From Phascolarctos cinereus (lineage: Eukaryota; Chordata; Mammalia; Diprotodontia; Phascolarctidae), in the NCBI RefSeq assembly GCF_002099425.1, contig NW_018343985.1, positions 291,001 to 355,000 of the forward strand: a stretch of DNA of 64,000 nucleotides, written 5' to 3'. A program made the position numbers and the translations under genes. The notes under the pieces are model-generated. The model did not search any database, was not told the origin of the DNA, and was given only the letters and a program-made list of their open reading frames with translations. Numbering within the stretch: position 1 is the first letter of the stretch; every line of letters starts with the position of its first letter. Shown piece after piece: positions 1 to 11,547 of this stretch.

Positions 1-364
1 TTTCCCATTTTATAGAGTTATAGGTTAATGTTAGTGACAATTTATATGACATATGTAATCTGCGATTATGTGTAAAAGTTAGCAATGGATATTTAAAAAA
101 ATAAATCACTATGAAATGTTTATGCAATTGTCAGGAGTAATCATCAAGTAGCTTATAGATCAAAAACAAATATTACAGCTTCAAAGGAAAGGCGACTTGG
201 GACTGAACTAAGACACCACCCTGGAAGACTTTTTCAGTCGAGTTTTGCTTCACCTTTTCTTAGAATATCAGATTTCTAAATTTAATATAACATGGGTTCC
301 AAATCTGAAACCAGATGAAGGGATGGCTGGGAACTGATATCTTTAAACTTTCTTCTCCTTTCAG

Positions 365-407
365 GGTTTTGTACTCGGCATGGATGAACAGCTGCTCTTG
401 GATTCAG
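365..407 (+). CDS. Candidate internal coding exon A (43 bp, phase 0 to 1)
   Basis: A pyrimidine-rich tract ending in ttctcctttcag precedes the segment, and a gtaata donor follows it. Read in phase 0 it gives GFVLGMDEQLLLDS plus one base. That base joins in frame to the first two bases of the candidate exon at 6681 and restores a glycine codon. It is richer in GC than its surroundings and holds a CpG. I do not recognise the protein. A chance pairing of splice-like sites is quite possible in a window this size, so the support comes mainly from phase compatibility with the next candidates. Confidence 0.35.
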
Positions 408-1780
408 GTAATATGGAACTTCAGTCCAGGTCTCATGATCATGCTCTCTTCCACCCAGTTATTCAGGAAGAGCTGGCTTCTCAAGTAATCATTTTTCTGA
501 TCTCTGTGGCAGACAAATGGCTCAATATGAAATGGGGAGAGTACTTTGCTTCCAAAATAATCTTAAAAATCATTAAAAGTCAATAACATGCAATTTTTTC
601 TTAACCCAAACTGTTGTTGGACTTGAATGTCACTCATTATATATATTAAAAATCCACAAAAAATACATATCATTTAGGATTTCTAAATGTACTTTTCAAT
701 CCATTTTTCCTTCACCAACCATAAAAAAAACCTTTCTATGGAAATAATCAGTTCTCAAAAACCAGTTAAGTAATTATATCTATCACCCCTTATATTATAC
801 TTAGATTAAATTTTGTATATACTCATATTCCAAGATTTTCAGTGTGCTCAGTAAGATTAAAGTAACAAACTGAAAACCCATACTTCAAGTGTCATGGTCA
901 GAAAAAGTCATGCAACCAAAAGCATTCTGACCTCTGATAGTCAATAACTAATACAGAGCTGTTGTCTGTACACACATTTCTCTCCATATCTGAAGTCCCA
1001 TATTATTTCATAGCAGAAACAAAGTTAAAGGAACTGACTGTTGCCTAGTTCAATCAGCAACATAAAAAAATTCCCAACTATAGAAACCTTGGAAAATCAT
1101 TATCTAGACTTTTCTTGAAAGTATTCTGCAACAAGGACCCACTAACTTTGAGACAACCTAGTCCTTTTTTAATAGCTCAACTCATTAGAAAGTTCTATAG
1201 TTTGAATGGAAACTTGTATCCCTCCAATACATACACACCAGTCCTATTTCTTCCACACAGAATGCCTGATCACTCTAACACATGATATTAAATTTGAAGA
1301 CAAAGTATAACCATTGAAGTCTTCTCTCTTTTGGCAAGCATTTCTACTGATGAAAAGTACTTGTTATTAAAAAAAAATGTCACAAACCATTCAACTTCTT
1401 ACTCTACTTTCTTTGGAACACTACAATTTGCAAGTGAAATTCTTAAATATGGTGGCCAGAAGTAATCCCAAAACCCAGTTGCATACTCACAAGTGCAAAG
1501 TACAGTGAGAGAAGAGCCTTCTATCATAGAACATAGAGGGAAGGGAAAATCTTTGCATTAAAAATAAATTTATTTCATGTATTCTCCACTCTGAGTTTTA
1601 TCCTGCATTTATATTCTTACAAGGTCTATGATACATCTTTTTTTTCTTTAATACAGTTTTCTTTAATTTTCTTTCTTTAAAATATTATTCCTTTAATAAT
1701 GGTACATCTAAGTAGAAAAAATATCATGTAGAAAGTCTGATAAATATCTAAGACTGTAAGCTCTATATTACTATGCCCAT
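408..1780. other. AT-rich non-coding stretch, nothing recognised
   Basis: The open reading from the candidate exon runs on to a stop near 586, but this part is ordinary AT-rich sequence. I see no repeat family, RNA gene or splice-flanked open segment here. If exon A is real, this is the start of a roughly 6.3-kb intron. Confidence 0.4.
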
Positions 1781-1859
1781 ATTTTTCATTTTTTTCCTCA
1801 GTAAGCTTATTTTTTTTTTTAATGTTGTCATCCTCCAGAATAGATATCACCTTTCACCA

Positions 1860-2175
1860 TCATTGATTAATTTCAGATTGTGTGCTTGTTTAGTATTTAG
1901 GTTACTCCCCTCCTCCCAATATATAGGGGAATCTCTCAATCTGCTGAGAATTTTGAAATATGGTTTAGTAAATTCTGGGCTAAATATTCCTCTTTTTTCT
2001 CTCAAGTCTGTCCATTGGAACAAAAAGAAAACATCTTGTCCCTCATCCACAAGGAAGTCCTTCAAATATTTAATATCTCATGTCTATCCTTCCTCATTTT
2101 TTTCCTTTTCCAAAGTGAGCATTCCTAATCTCTTTAATTCTCATATGACATCAATTCATATGAATTTTAGCAATG
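1860..2175 (-). mobile_element. CR1/L3-like LINE relic (3' part of RT ORF)
   Basis: On the + strand this reads as the antisense of the CR1-type ORF2 carboxy end. The stretch around 2050-2120 (ccttcaaatatttaatatctcatgtctatcc...) matches the antisense of the family segment that encodes DLITTYKYLKG. It is strongly diverged, so only parts can be followed by eye. Confidence 0.45.
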
Positions 2176-2296
2176 GGCACTGGCATCTTTGCATATCTCA
2201 AGAATACTTATTTTTATTTATATTTTTTTTCCACAGAATACTACTTTTGTATCATTTTTGCTCTTGGACAATTAAGACTCATTTTCAATGCCAGGA

Positions 2297-2365
2297 AACA
2301 TTGATGAAGTATCTATTTTGCACATAATACTATGGTAAGTACTATGGTAGGTACTGTGGTTGGTA
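2297..2365 (-). mobile_element. L2 3'-end scrap
   Basis: The segment gatgaagtatctattttgcacataatactatgg resembles the antisense of the L2 tail (gcacatagtaggtgcttaataaatg). It is short and diverged. Confidence 0.25.
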
Positions 2366-3689
2366 TACCCCAATACTCCCAAAAGATTTTTTTGGTTAAA
2401 CATGTTAATATTTTAATATTTGACAGAAGATTTCCAGTTTGGGTGTAGGAATAAAAAAATATTAGAGTTAACACCAAGTTTCAAACATGGAGAAATATAC
2501 TCTATGGATAGAAACAGGAAAGTACAAAAAAAGAAGCAGGTTTTTGAGGAAAGTCATTGCATATTGTCTTGATATGTATGTTTTAGTTGCTAATAGTACA
2601 TCTAATCAGAAAAAAAAATCACGTGGGAAGGCACTGATAAATTTCTAACGCCCAATAAACAAGTCAAGACTGGGGATAAGGATTTGGGCATCATTTTCAT
2701 GAACATGGTAATCAAAATTACCTAATATGTGAGAAAAAAAAAACAGCTTGGAGATTACTCATGGTCCTTTCTCATGTTGTTATTGTTGTTCCTCCAACAT
2801 CTTTTTATAGGGAGACTTACGTAAGCAATTTATCTTTCTCCACTCTCTATTTTTAAATCTTCCATTTACTCTCATTCTGAGTACCCTTGAAAACCATGTA
2901 TGTTTCAAACACTGCAGCATATGGTAGACAACTTGCTTAGCAATGTAAAAATCAGTCTTGCATTCATTTTCCATTTGTCTTCAACTCAATGTGATTGTTT
3001 TATTCCATCTATGTGTTTGGGTCAGGTCCCTACAGTACACCCAAGTGGAAGGTGAAGGCAATGATCTGAATCATTCCGTCAGAATCCTAAGTATGCAGAT
3101 ATTTCAAGCAGTAGTTTGTAGGGTTGGTTTCCATATAATGTATCTGGATTATCATCTTTGTCCTCAAAATAGCTATATTATTTGAAATTTGGATTGCTTA
3201 GCAAAGGAAATCTCTACATAATATCAGATTAAAAAAAGATTAAAAGTATATATGTGGGAGGAGGAAGCAGGGGGAAATGTGTAGAAGCAACAATTTTAAA
3301 GTTTAAAATTGATTGTTTTTGCTATTAATCCCTCAGGATTGTGTACTACTGGTTTTGAATTTGTTTATCTAGCTTAGGATATTTTTGAAGAGGATTTGGA
3401 CACCTGGGAAGTAGCCTTTAAGGTAATCTAGAAGGGGGTTTATAGTAGCGAAAGGCATAGGGCACATACTTGAGAAAAGTGGAAATGAAAATTATATGGA
3501 GGTAGCACAGCAGGCTAAGAGGGTCAAGAGAACCTTTTTACAGAATAAGACCATAAAGAATAAGAGCTTGGACATTACCAATGGACTAATGCTGATGAGA
3601 GCCGAGGTCCACAGAAGAAGAATGGAATTAAGATAACACTTTAATCTAATCTAATCTGTCTGTTTATTAAGTAAATTATATTTAAAGTA
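2366..3689. other. Non-coding stretch, nothing recognised
   Basis: AT-rich sequence with short A-runs. Open readings near 2780-3185 on both strands have no family resemblance and look like chance. Confidence 0.35.
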
Positions 3690-3810
3690 CAATTAACAAT
3701 ATGCTAAGCAATGCCATTTTTTCCCTCACATCATATTTGCCCCAAAGCTACAGACTCATAATTCCACATGAATCTTGTTATAGGAAAATAAGTATAAGTA
3801 GATTATTTTT
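3690..3810 (+). repeat. Left copy of a ~115-bp direct repeat flanking an L1
   Basis: This segment, from acaatatgctaagc to gttataggaaaataagtata, recurs at about 5561-5685 at roughly 80% identity by eye. The intervening sequence holds a scrap of L2 and a minus-strand L1. See the finding on the long direct repeat. Confidence 0.65.
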
Positions 3811-3831
3811 TTCCCTTTGGTCAACTGTGCA

Positions 3832-3912
3832 AAAAGCATTTATTAAGTACCTACTATGCACCATGCATTATGCTAGGTGCTAGGAACATAAATTTTAAAA
3901 AGCTTGCCCATA
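3832..3912 (-). mobile_element. L2 3'-end fragment
   Basis: aagcatttattaagtacctactatgcaccatgc is the antisense of the conserved L2 tail. The cttgcccataaggaattta that follows is the antisense of the preceding 'ctccttgagggcag' region. Confidence 0.6.
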
Positions 3913-3954
3913 AGGAATTTAGATGTAGATAGTGATACCTATATTTCTTCTCAT

Positions 3955-5560
3955 CCTGGGCATTTATTTTTTTAAATTTCTTTATTTTATTCTGAATTTA
4001 ATATATAAAACAAGCATTTCAAAAACATAGTAGAATAGAATAAAGATGATTATACACAAAACTGCAAATCTATTATATAAAGTTACAATTCCTTTCACAT
4101 ATAAAATAAAGTTAGCATGCAAGTTTTTCTTCTTTTTTTTATTCCCTCCCCAACCACCCTAGAGATGTCTATCATTAGACACAAATATATATGTATGTAT
4201 ATGGGTACATGTATGTATATCTGTGTAGGTGTATATATGTATATCACATATGTATGTGTAAACACATATGCTTACATAAATACATACATACACATACACC
4301 CCATTCTCTATATATTTCAATTTATCAGTTCTTTCTCTGGATGCAGAAACTGTCTTCCTTCTATGTCCTTTGTATTTAATTTGGGTGTTTGTAATAATCA
4401 AAATAGCTTAGTCACTCCAAGTTGTTCTTAAAACAATATTGTTGTTACTTTATACACATTCTTTTGGTTCTGCTCATTTCTCTTTTTATTATTTTGTTGA
4501 AGTCTTTCCATGTTTTTCTGAGATCATCAAGCCCATCACTTCTTATAGCACAGTAGTATTTGTCACAATCATATACCACAACTTGTTTAGCTATTCCCCC
4601 ATTGACAGGCATCCCTACAGCTTCCAGTTCTTTGCCACCACAAAGAGTAATGCTATAAATATTTTAGCACATGTAGATTCTTTCATTTTCCCTAATTATC
4701 TTGGGAAACAGACCTAGTAGTAATATTGCTGGTGTATGCAGTTTAATAACACTTTGAACATAATTATAGATTGCTCTCCAAAATGGTTGAATCAGTTCAC
4801 CATCCCATCTACAGTGAATTAGTGTCACAATTTTTCCACATCTTCTCCAACATTTGTTTCTTTCCTCTTCAATCTTTTTAGCCAATCTGATAGGCATAAA
4901 ATAGTATCTCAAGGTTATTTTAATTTGCATTTCTCTAATAAACAATCATTTAGAGCATGTTTTCATATAACTGTAAATTGTTTTGCTTTCTCATTGGAAA
5001 ACTACCTGTTCATATATTTTGAACATTTATCAATCATATTCTCATATATTTGACAGCATTCTTTATATGTTTGAGATATGAGACCTTTATCTGAGAATCT
5101 TTCTATAAAACATTTCCTCCATTTTTCTGATTCCTTCTGACCTTGGCTACATTTGTTTTACTTGTACAAAAACTTTTTTAAAAATTAATTTTATTGGAAT
5201 TACTTATTTCACACCTTACACTGCTCTTGCTTTTATTTATTCATAAATTGTTTGCCTATTCATAAGCCTTATAGGTAATATAGTCCATGTGCTTCAAATT
5301 TTCTTATAATATCTCTATTTATATCTCGGTCATGTATCCATTTTGATATTATCTTGGTAAGATGGTGTAAGATATTGCTCTATGCCCAATTTCTGCCAGA
5401 ATGCTTTTCAGTTTTCCCAACACTTTTTACCAAATAATGAATTCTTATCCTCCAAACTTAAGTCTTTATGCTTGTCAAATATGAGGTTACTACATTTATT
5501 TGCTGCTGTAAGTTGCATGTCTACTTTTCTATTTCTTAGATAGTAACACATGGTTTTGAG
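3955..5560 (-). mobile_element. L1 LINE, 5'-truncated, 3' end of ORF2 plus 3' UTR
   Basis: On the minus strand, 4945-4664 reads MQIKITLRYYFMPIRLAK, then CWRRCGKIVTLIHCRW and QPFWRAIYNYVQ. This is the carboxy-terminal cysteine-containing region of mammalian L1 ORF2. Upstream coding remains run to about 5560, ending in the equivalent of 'cctatttcttagccagtacca'. Stops and frameshifts are common, so this is an old copy. The 3' UTR lies toward 3955 and contains a TA/CA tract at 4185-4300. Confidence 0.85.
4180..4300. repeat. Imperfect TA/TG/CA microsatellite
   Basis: Alternating tatgtatg, tacatgtatg and cacatatg units lie within the L1 3' UTR. Overlapping open readings of Y/C/I/H composition are artefacts of the tract. 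Confidence 0.8.
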
Positions 5561-5690
5561 AATTACAACAATATGCTAACCAAAGCCACTTCTTTTTTCA
5601 CATCATAGAATATTGTTTTCAAAGCTACAGACTCTTAAATCTATATGAATGTTGTTATAAGAAAATAAGCATAGATAAATTATTGGTTAA
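5561..5690 (+). repeat. Right copy of the ~115-bp direct repeat
   Basis: acaacaatatgctaacc to gttataagaaaataagcata matches the left copy at 3690-3810. It begins where L1 similarity stops, so it sits at the 5' truncation point of the L1. Confidence 0.65.
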
Positions 5691-5729
5691 CATCATATAT
5701 AATTCACAAGACATTGATAATGCACAATG

Positions 5730-5958
5730 TTATCTCTCTATATCTATCTTAATATCTATATATCTATATACATATACACACATATATACATCCACACATG
5801 TGTAAATATATACATCCACATCCATACACACACACATAGATATATGGCTATATATTTATATCTATCTCTATCTATCTATCTATCTACCTATCTATCTATG
5901 TCTATACCTATCTATATCTATCTACATCTATATCTATGTCTATGTCTATATCTATCTG

Positions 5959-6006
<48 letters not shown>

Positions 6007-6007
6007 G
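5730..6007. repeat. Compound TATC/TA/CA microsatellite
   Basis: An interrupted array of tatc, tata and caca units. It ends in a nearly pure (TATC)n from about 5955 to 6006. The I/Y/S-rich open reading across it is repeat-driven and not a gene. Confidence 0.9.
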
Positions 6008-6329
6008 TTTAGAACACTTAAGGGAAAATGATCTTGTACTATTCCTCATTTTTTAAAGACAACAATATAAAAACAAGCTTGAAATTACATGAAGTTTGAC
6101 TTTGCCTTACCTTTGGTATTTTGAAGTTCCAAAGTACTTTATGAAGTAGTTACCATTGTATAGATGAGATGCTTGATGCACAGAGTTGTTAATTGACTTT
6201 CATAGGGTAGGTCAGGTTCCTAATGTTCTCCCAATCAACAAAAATTTGATAGCTCCCTACTCTTTACCAGATTCTTTTCCACGTTCTGGATATACAAAGA
6301 CAAAAGCAAAGAAGCTTAAATTTTGTGGG

Positions 6330-6450
6330 AGGATATATATGCACATGTATGCACATACATGTTTTTATAGCTATGTATATGTACATATATGTTTATATAT
6401 TTATATACATGTAATACACATACATGCATGTGTATTACATTACACATATA
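6330..6450. repeat. Imperfect TA/CA/TG-rich microsatellite
   Basis: Mixed tatatgcacatg, acatgtttttatag, tatatgtttatata and acatgcatg units with no coding content. Confidence 0.6.
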
Positions 6451-6680
6451 ACATCAGTAGTAAATAATTTTGTGGCTATGTTCTACCATCTGGGTCAAGC
6501 AAAAAACCAAATTCCCAGACTGTATTTGGTAGTGTGTGGAATGAGGTAAAAAGAAAACTAGAGATTCGAGAGCTATATATTAGGAGAGAGAGCATGCTAG
6601 GTAGGCACTACAGCCTGTGCAGAGGGATAGATAGAGAAAATGAAATGTGAGAATGTAATGATCATTTTTTTTTCTTCCAG

Positions 6681-6743
6681 GTCATTTCGAATCTCTGGGA
6701 CATAGCGACACTGGATTTGTCAATGTTGGAATGGAAAACGATA
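6681..6743 (+). CDS. Candidate internal coding exon B (63 bp, phase 1 to 1)
   Basis: A long T-rich tract ending in tttttttcttccag precedes the segment, and a strong gtaaga donor follows. The only long open frame starts with two bases that complete the glycine codon from exon A. It reads HFESLGHSDTGFVNVGMEND plus one base. Three CpG dinucleotides fall within 63 bases, against an otherwise CpG-starved background, which is typical of constrained coding sequence. The length is a multiple of three with equal phases, so the exon could be skipped without breaking the frame. The gene is not recognised. Confidence 0.5.
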
Positions 6744-6751
6744 GTAAGATG

Positions 6752-6932
6752 CATTGTAAAAGGGGCTAGATTGAAGTGAGAGACCCTGGGTTCAAATCCT
6801 GCTCTTCTATTTGCTTACTTGAGTGAGTGGTCTAATCTCTGGTAGCCAGCATCATTAGTTATAAAATGATAAGTTTGGACCAAATAGACTCTCATTTTCC
6901 TTCCAGCTCTAAATCAATGATTTGGTAATCCT
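6752..6932 (+). mobile_element. MIR/marsupial tRNA-core SINE, sense
   Basis: gagagaccctgggttcaaatcctgctc corresponds to the tRNA-like B box region. The segment ends with attttccttccagctctaaatcaatgattt, a standard sense-strand SINE ending. It starts within about 10 bases of the donor of candidate exon B. Confidence 0.75.
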
Positions 6933-6934
6933 TG

Positions 6935-7750
6935 TGAGTCAATATTGGTTAACACATCAAGTAGGCAATTAAGAAAACATTGATTAAATGCCTACTTTGT
7001 CTACACCACACACTTCAATAATAGCAAGTATATCAAAATCATAGGGCATTTAATGTAAGTTGTTGGCAAAAAGATGCATAATAGTGTCATCTTGTTGTCA
7101 TTTTATCTTAGAGACTGGATGGGAGAAATGGCAGACCTGATCCAGAAATATCTCTACGAAATAAAGTCATGACCTTTATCTTTGCTGTCTCTTTCTTTCC
7201 CTACTTTGGAGGGTGAATGTGATGACAACAGTAATGTCAGAACCAGGCATTCAGCCCTGCATATATAACTAAGAAATGGGAGAGTATATATTCCATTATT
7301 ACTGCTAAAAATTCTTCAGAAGAAGGAAGAAGAAATGGACATTCCTTCTGCAGCTCCATGTTCTAGACTTCATCTCCCTCAGATAACTCCTTCACCTCAT
7401 CCATGAATTATGAAACTCGTACTAGGCTTCAGGTTCACTACATTCTCCCTTTAGTGGATTTGTGATGTTAAAGTGGTCTCTGCCACAGACACTACTGAAA
7501 TCAAACCTTTCAGAGGAATGATAATAATTAAACCAAATAAATGTTCTTATTTAAATGGGGTTGGCAAGAGTTCACTTAATCAAAAAAATTTAGGGTTCAG
7601 TTTTAATGTGATCTTCCAAATATTTCTTCCTGACCTTCAACAACATTTTTTTAGTTTTTTCTATTCCCAGATCACTTTTTTCTTTGTGCTCTTAAACTCA
7701 CGTGTTTCAGAACTCAGGTCATGTGAGGTCAAATCCAAGTAATCTTCCAC
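6935..7750. other. Non-coding stretch, nothing recognised
   Basis: No repeat family could be identified. Open readings here lack family resemblance. Confidence 0.35.
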
Positions 7751-7754
7751 TCTC

Positions 7755-8070
7755 CTCTGTAGCATATTGGTCTCTCATGCATGGAACATACAATCTCCTC
7801 ACCTCTCATTCTTTGAATTTCTAGTTTCATTCAAGATTCAACTCAGGAACTCTCACCTATGTGAATCCATTCTTGCTTTCCCAACTTGGAAAAATTGTCT
7901 TCCAATTCAGATAGTCATTTCTCTGTTCACATTTGATATTATCTCAATGGAATATGATATCCTTGAGGGAAGATAGCTTTTCATTTTGACTTTGTATCAC
8001 CAGCACCCGCAACAGTATCATTACAAAAGGAAGAACGTATGAAATGTTTGTTGGATTAGATTGGAGAGAA
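7755..8070 (+). mobile_element. L2 LINE 3' end
   Basis: The + strand reads SHAWNIQSPHLSFFEFLVSF then KIQLRNSHLCES, equivalent to the L2/CR1 ORF2 end (HAWNALSPHL...LASFKxQLRxHLLHEAF). It is followed by 'ccttgagggaagatag' and a degraded tail. Confidence 0.7.
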
Positions 8071-8868
8071 CTATTCCAATCCTTTCTCTTTGCATTTATG
8101 AGGATGTCCATAACCAACCCTAGCTATTATTCCCTCATAATTATGTTTAAGTGGGTTTGAATCTTCTGACTCTGGGCAGTTCTGAAGGAGGTTTGTGCAC
8201 CCTAATTGTCTCTTATTTTGCCTCATATTACTTTCCAAAAATCAAATTATACGAGTGTCACTTTTGTTTGTGGAATGACATTGCAGTAGTTTATGGATTG
8301 ACTCAATTCAATGAGAAAATCTGACAAATGAATTCTTTTGCATCGTGTGGACAAAAGAACTGAAAGATACACTGAATTTTTCAATTTGCAACTAGATATT
8401 GTCATGCTCTTTGGACAAAGCCATAACTTCCCAGAACCTGAATTGTTAGCCCTACTTCATTTTGTTTTTTGGAATAGAGTGGATATTCTAATAGCCAGGA
8501 TAACAACATTTCTGTGTACCTTGAGGCCTTGTTTTGAGGTTTATTGCTAAAATGTCATCTATAAGCCTGAAAATCGAGCAAAGAACAGATCCCTTATAGA
8601 ATTTGAGAAATAGATATTGAGTCTTAGCTCCAGGCTAGCATTGTTTATCCTGTCTTTAGCATGAGTAACTGAAAAGCACCAGCAACAACAACAAAAAAAG
8701 AAGTTTATAGAAAATGGTCTTAACTATTATAGGATGAACAACATGATTAAATAATTTGGCATGTCCTTGATTATATATACCCTTATTCTCTATGCCTTTA
8801 TTATCTCCACTGTTTGTTGTATGAGGTGAATCTTGCTTTCATGTTTCTTCTGTTGTTACATTAAAAGT
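8071..8868. other. Mostly unidentified; possible L3/CR1 antisense scrap near 8550-8620
   Basis: tgtcatctataagcc...agcaaagaacagatccctt resembles the antisense of the CR1 RT motif region 'GSVLGPLLF', but it is too short to be firm. The rest is unrecognised. Confidence 0.25.
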
Positions 8869-8869
8869 A

Positions 8870-9052
8870 ACATATTGTAGGAGAAAATAAACTGCTTTTG
8901 TAGTAGATCATGGCTTAAAAACCTGGCTGGACCACTAACTACTTGTGTGACCTGAGGCAGTCCTTTTACTTCTAGAACTTTCATTTTTCTCAGCTGCAAA
9001 AAGTGGAGTTTGGACTGGGTGCCCTATTCCTGCTAACTTTAATCTACGGTCT
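8870..9052 (+). mobile_element. tRNA-core SINE (MIR-like), sense
   Basis: cactaactacttgtgtgacctgaggcagtcc and ttctcagctgcaaaaagtgg... follow the sense MIR/marsupial SINE order. Confidence 0.65.
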
Positions 9053-9059
9053 AGCTCAT

Positions 9060-9308
9060 GAGCATAATAATATCTAGCATTTATATAATGCTTTAAAGTT
9101 CCCAAAGCTCTGTACATTTTTATTTCATTGGAACATCATGACAATGCTGGGAGGTAGGTATTATTTTAATCCTCAATTTACACATGAGGAAAATGAGGCA
9201 GACAGTGAAGTAATATGTCCAGGATCACAAAACTAGTAAGAGTCTGAGATCAGATTCAAACTCAGATACTCCTGATTATGGACCCAGTGCTGAAGCCACT
9301 TGACCTCC
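9060..9308 (-). mobile_element. MIR, antisense
   Basis: aatgctgggaggtaggtattattt, acatgaggaaaatgaggcag and gtccaggatcacaaaactagtaag are successive segments of antisense MIR. Confidence 0.8.
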
Positions 9309-9367
9309 ATAAGCAGCTTCTATTACCTTATGGAGCAAAAATTCCCCCATTTGCCTGTCACTTTGAG

Positions 9368-9542
9368 GTTTTAAAAACATTTTGCACATACTGTTTCATT
9401 TGATCCTCACAGCAGTCCTATGAGCTAAGTGCAGTTATTTCCCTTTTACCAATGAGGAAACTGAGACACAGAGATATTAAATGACTTGTCCAGGATCACA
9501 CAGCTTGTAAGTATCCTAGGGGGATTTTAACCCAGCATTAGT
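9368..9542 (-). mobile_element. MIR, antisense
   Basis: catttgatcctcacagcagtcc, ccaatgaggaaactgagacac and gtccaggatcacacagcttgtaag identify an antisense MIR with a well-kept core. Confidence 0.85.
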
Positions 9543-9544
9543 TC

Positions 9545-9698
9545 TGGAGTCAAGCAATAAGGATGTAAATGTTGGTTCTGCTGCTTTTTGTAAATCCTTG
9601 GACAAATCCTTTAACTTCTCTGGGACTTATTTTCCTCACCTCTAACACAAAAGAGTTAGATTAGCTGGTAACTGAGATCCCACGTACTTCTAGGTAAA
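9545..9698 (+). mobile_element. tRNA-core SINE, sense fragment
   Basis: ttctggagtcaagcaa..., ggacaaatcctttaacttctctggg and gttagattagctggtaactgagatccc follow the sense SINE body. Confidence 0.55.
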
Positions 9699-9849
9699 GG
9701 ACCTTATGAACTTTCCTGATACCAAGTCCAACTACTATGAAATATTATTTCTTCTTAATTGAGGTTTTATTTGTTATGAATAGTATATTACACTTACAAC
9801 TAGGAATGCCTAGAAAACAGTACCTTGCAAACTAAAACTCTCTTAATTA

Positions 9850-10130
9850 TATGTTCTCTTGTTATTGTCCAGTCATTTTTCAATTGCGTCTCACTCTTTG
9901 TGACCCCATTTTGGGGTTTTCTTGGCAAAGATACTGGAGTGTTTTGACATTTCTTTCTCTAGCTCATTTTACAGATGAGAGAGAAAACTGTGGCAAAGAG
10001 GGTTAAGTGACTTGCCCAGGGTAACACAGCTAGTAAGTGTTTGAAGCCACATTTGAACATAGGAAGATTAGTTTTCCTGACTCCAGTTCCAGCATTGCAC
10101 CACATGGCTTCCATATACTTGCTTGCCTCT
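9850..10130 (-). mobile_element. Marsupial SINE with RTE/BovB-like tail (MAR/WSINE type)
   Basis: The + strand starts with the antisense of the LINE-derived tail (cagtcatttttcaattgcg...ctttgtgaccccattttggg). It then shows the antisense core (agctcattttacagatgag, aagtgacttgcccaggg) and ends in a degraded tRNA-like head. The tail resembles the BovB/RTE 3' end known from ruminants, so it was probably mobilised by an RTE-clade partner. Confidence 0.8.
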
Positions 10131-10149
10131 GGAGGTATTTGACACATCT

Positions 10150-11540
10150 GCCTTGTAGAAGTAAATCAGCTCAGACTTAGGTTGGAGCTTTGTATCTGAA
10201 ATATGATGCCATTCAATACAAGATATGAAATAGGGATTAGAGAAAATTTCCAACAAGCAGGTTTGAAAAGTTCTTCCTTCCAATTCCTCAGTTTGACACC
10301 ATTTTGAATTCAGTATTAGTAATTCCAAAGAGACCAGGTACACCCATGTATAAATAGAACTATGAAACCAACCCCATACCTTTACCAAAAATTGTGTATT
10401 TTGGAGTTTACTGAAGTGGATATGTGACTTTATCAATTTCAGTGTTCCCTTCAATGATGTGAATAACAACATATTGATTTATGCCAATACTAGACAATGT
10501 TTTTTTCATATCCTTACAAAAGTTTCCACACAGAGTCCATCAATATATTGGACCGTTATCACTTTCTTCTGATTTTGTGATGTTGAGAATTATGTTTCTT
10601 CACCTGTTTTCCAAAATTGTTGCCCCAAGACCAGCATATCTTTTCTTTGGATCACCATTCCTTGATGACATAATTTACTGCTTTTTCTCTTCTGAATTCC
10701 ATGTTGGTTCTAATTATTCTAATTGTTGATGCTGTGTTGCAAAGACCTTTCCTATCAATTGACTTCTCTGGGATATTAAATTTTAGTTAATTGAGAGTTA
10801 TACTCTGTTTTGTTGCCATATAACATTTGTAAAAACAAATGTTAATATTAAAAATATAGATCTTTACTTTCAAGAGAAGCTCAGGACTAGTCAAAGAGCT
10901 CTCTAATTTCCTGAAAGCAATCTAATTTTCAGGCCAACTCACTGTCACTTTATACTGTCTTGCTCAAATGGTCATGTGGTTGGCCAGACTCTATAGAGTA
11001 TACATCCCAAATGTATTGAAATCTATTATAGTTGTTGATGTTACTTCTGTTGCTCTTTTCACTTTTAAAATTTTTTTGTCCACTTTTTTACATAGTCCAA
11101 TGTGAAGTTGTTACCGTCACATGCCATAGTTTTCTTCCCCCACTAACATTCTTTCTGTCATTATTGTTCTCAATTCTGTCCTTAGCTCAGACAAGTCAAC
11201 TGATTGTTGTACACAGATAGTTGGCTGAATGACAACCTCCCACATCAATAGCAAGTTTCCCCCCAACTGTTAATACAGAGTATGATTTATTTCATCCTTT
11301 TTGACATTATTTGGTGTTTTCAATGACTAGTTTATACCATTTTTTTTTGTGGCAGGGGGTGTTGAAATTTGATACAGAGGCATGAGCCTTCTTTGTAATC
11401 AAGATCTCCACAATCACGCTGTAAGGTTCATGAAATCATCCACTTATCAGGTTGCTTATTCCATTAAAAAATTTGTATTGACTGTGTTTTGTCTATAAGA
11501 CAAACTCAAGCTTCCTTTGTCATATATTCAATAGTTTCTT
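10150..11540. other. Non-coding stretch, family not recognised
   Basis: No known repeat could be assigned. Open readings at 10068-10472 (minus) and 10481-10729 (plus) show no family motif. An old unclassified repeat is possible for 10.9-11.45 kb, but I cannot support it by eye. Confidence 0.3.
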
Positions 11541-11547
11541 AAATGTA

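Noticed and set aside
380-586. Start codon and 68-codon reading continuing past candidate exon A
   Set aside because: Sequence after the donor at 408 loses coding character. The ATG is internal to the candidate exon frame, and no promoter or initiation context supports a small gene.
1773-2327. 184-codon Phe-rich open reading (+)
   Set aside because: It lies antisense to a CR1/L3 relic in T-rich sequence. There is no domain, and the Phe/Ile content follows base composition.
3690-5690. Flanking ~115-bp direct repeats taken as terminal repeats of an LTR-type element
   Set aside because: The interior is a minus-strand L1 plus an L2 scrap, with no primer-binding site, polypurine tract or LTR-element coding. 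The repeats lack TG...CA ends.
5727-6056. 109-codon Y/I/S-rich open reading
   Set aside because: It is produced by the TATC/TA/CA microsatellite; it has no unique coding content.
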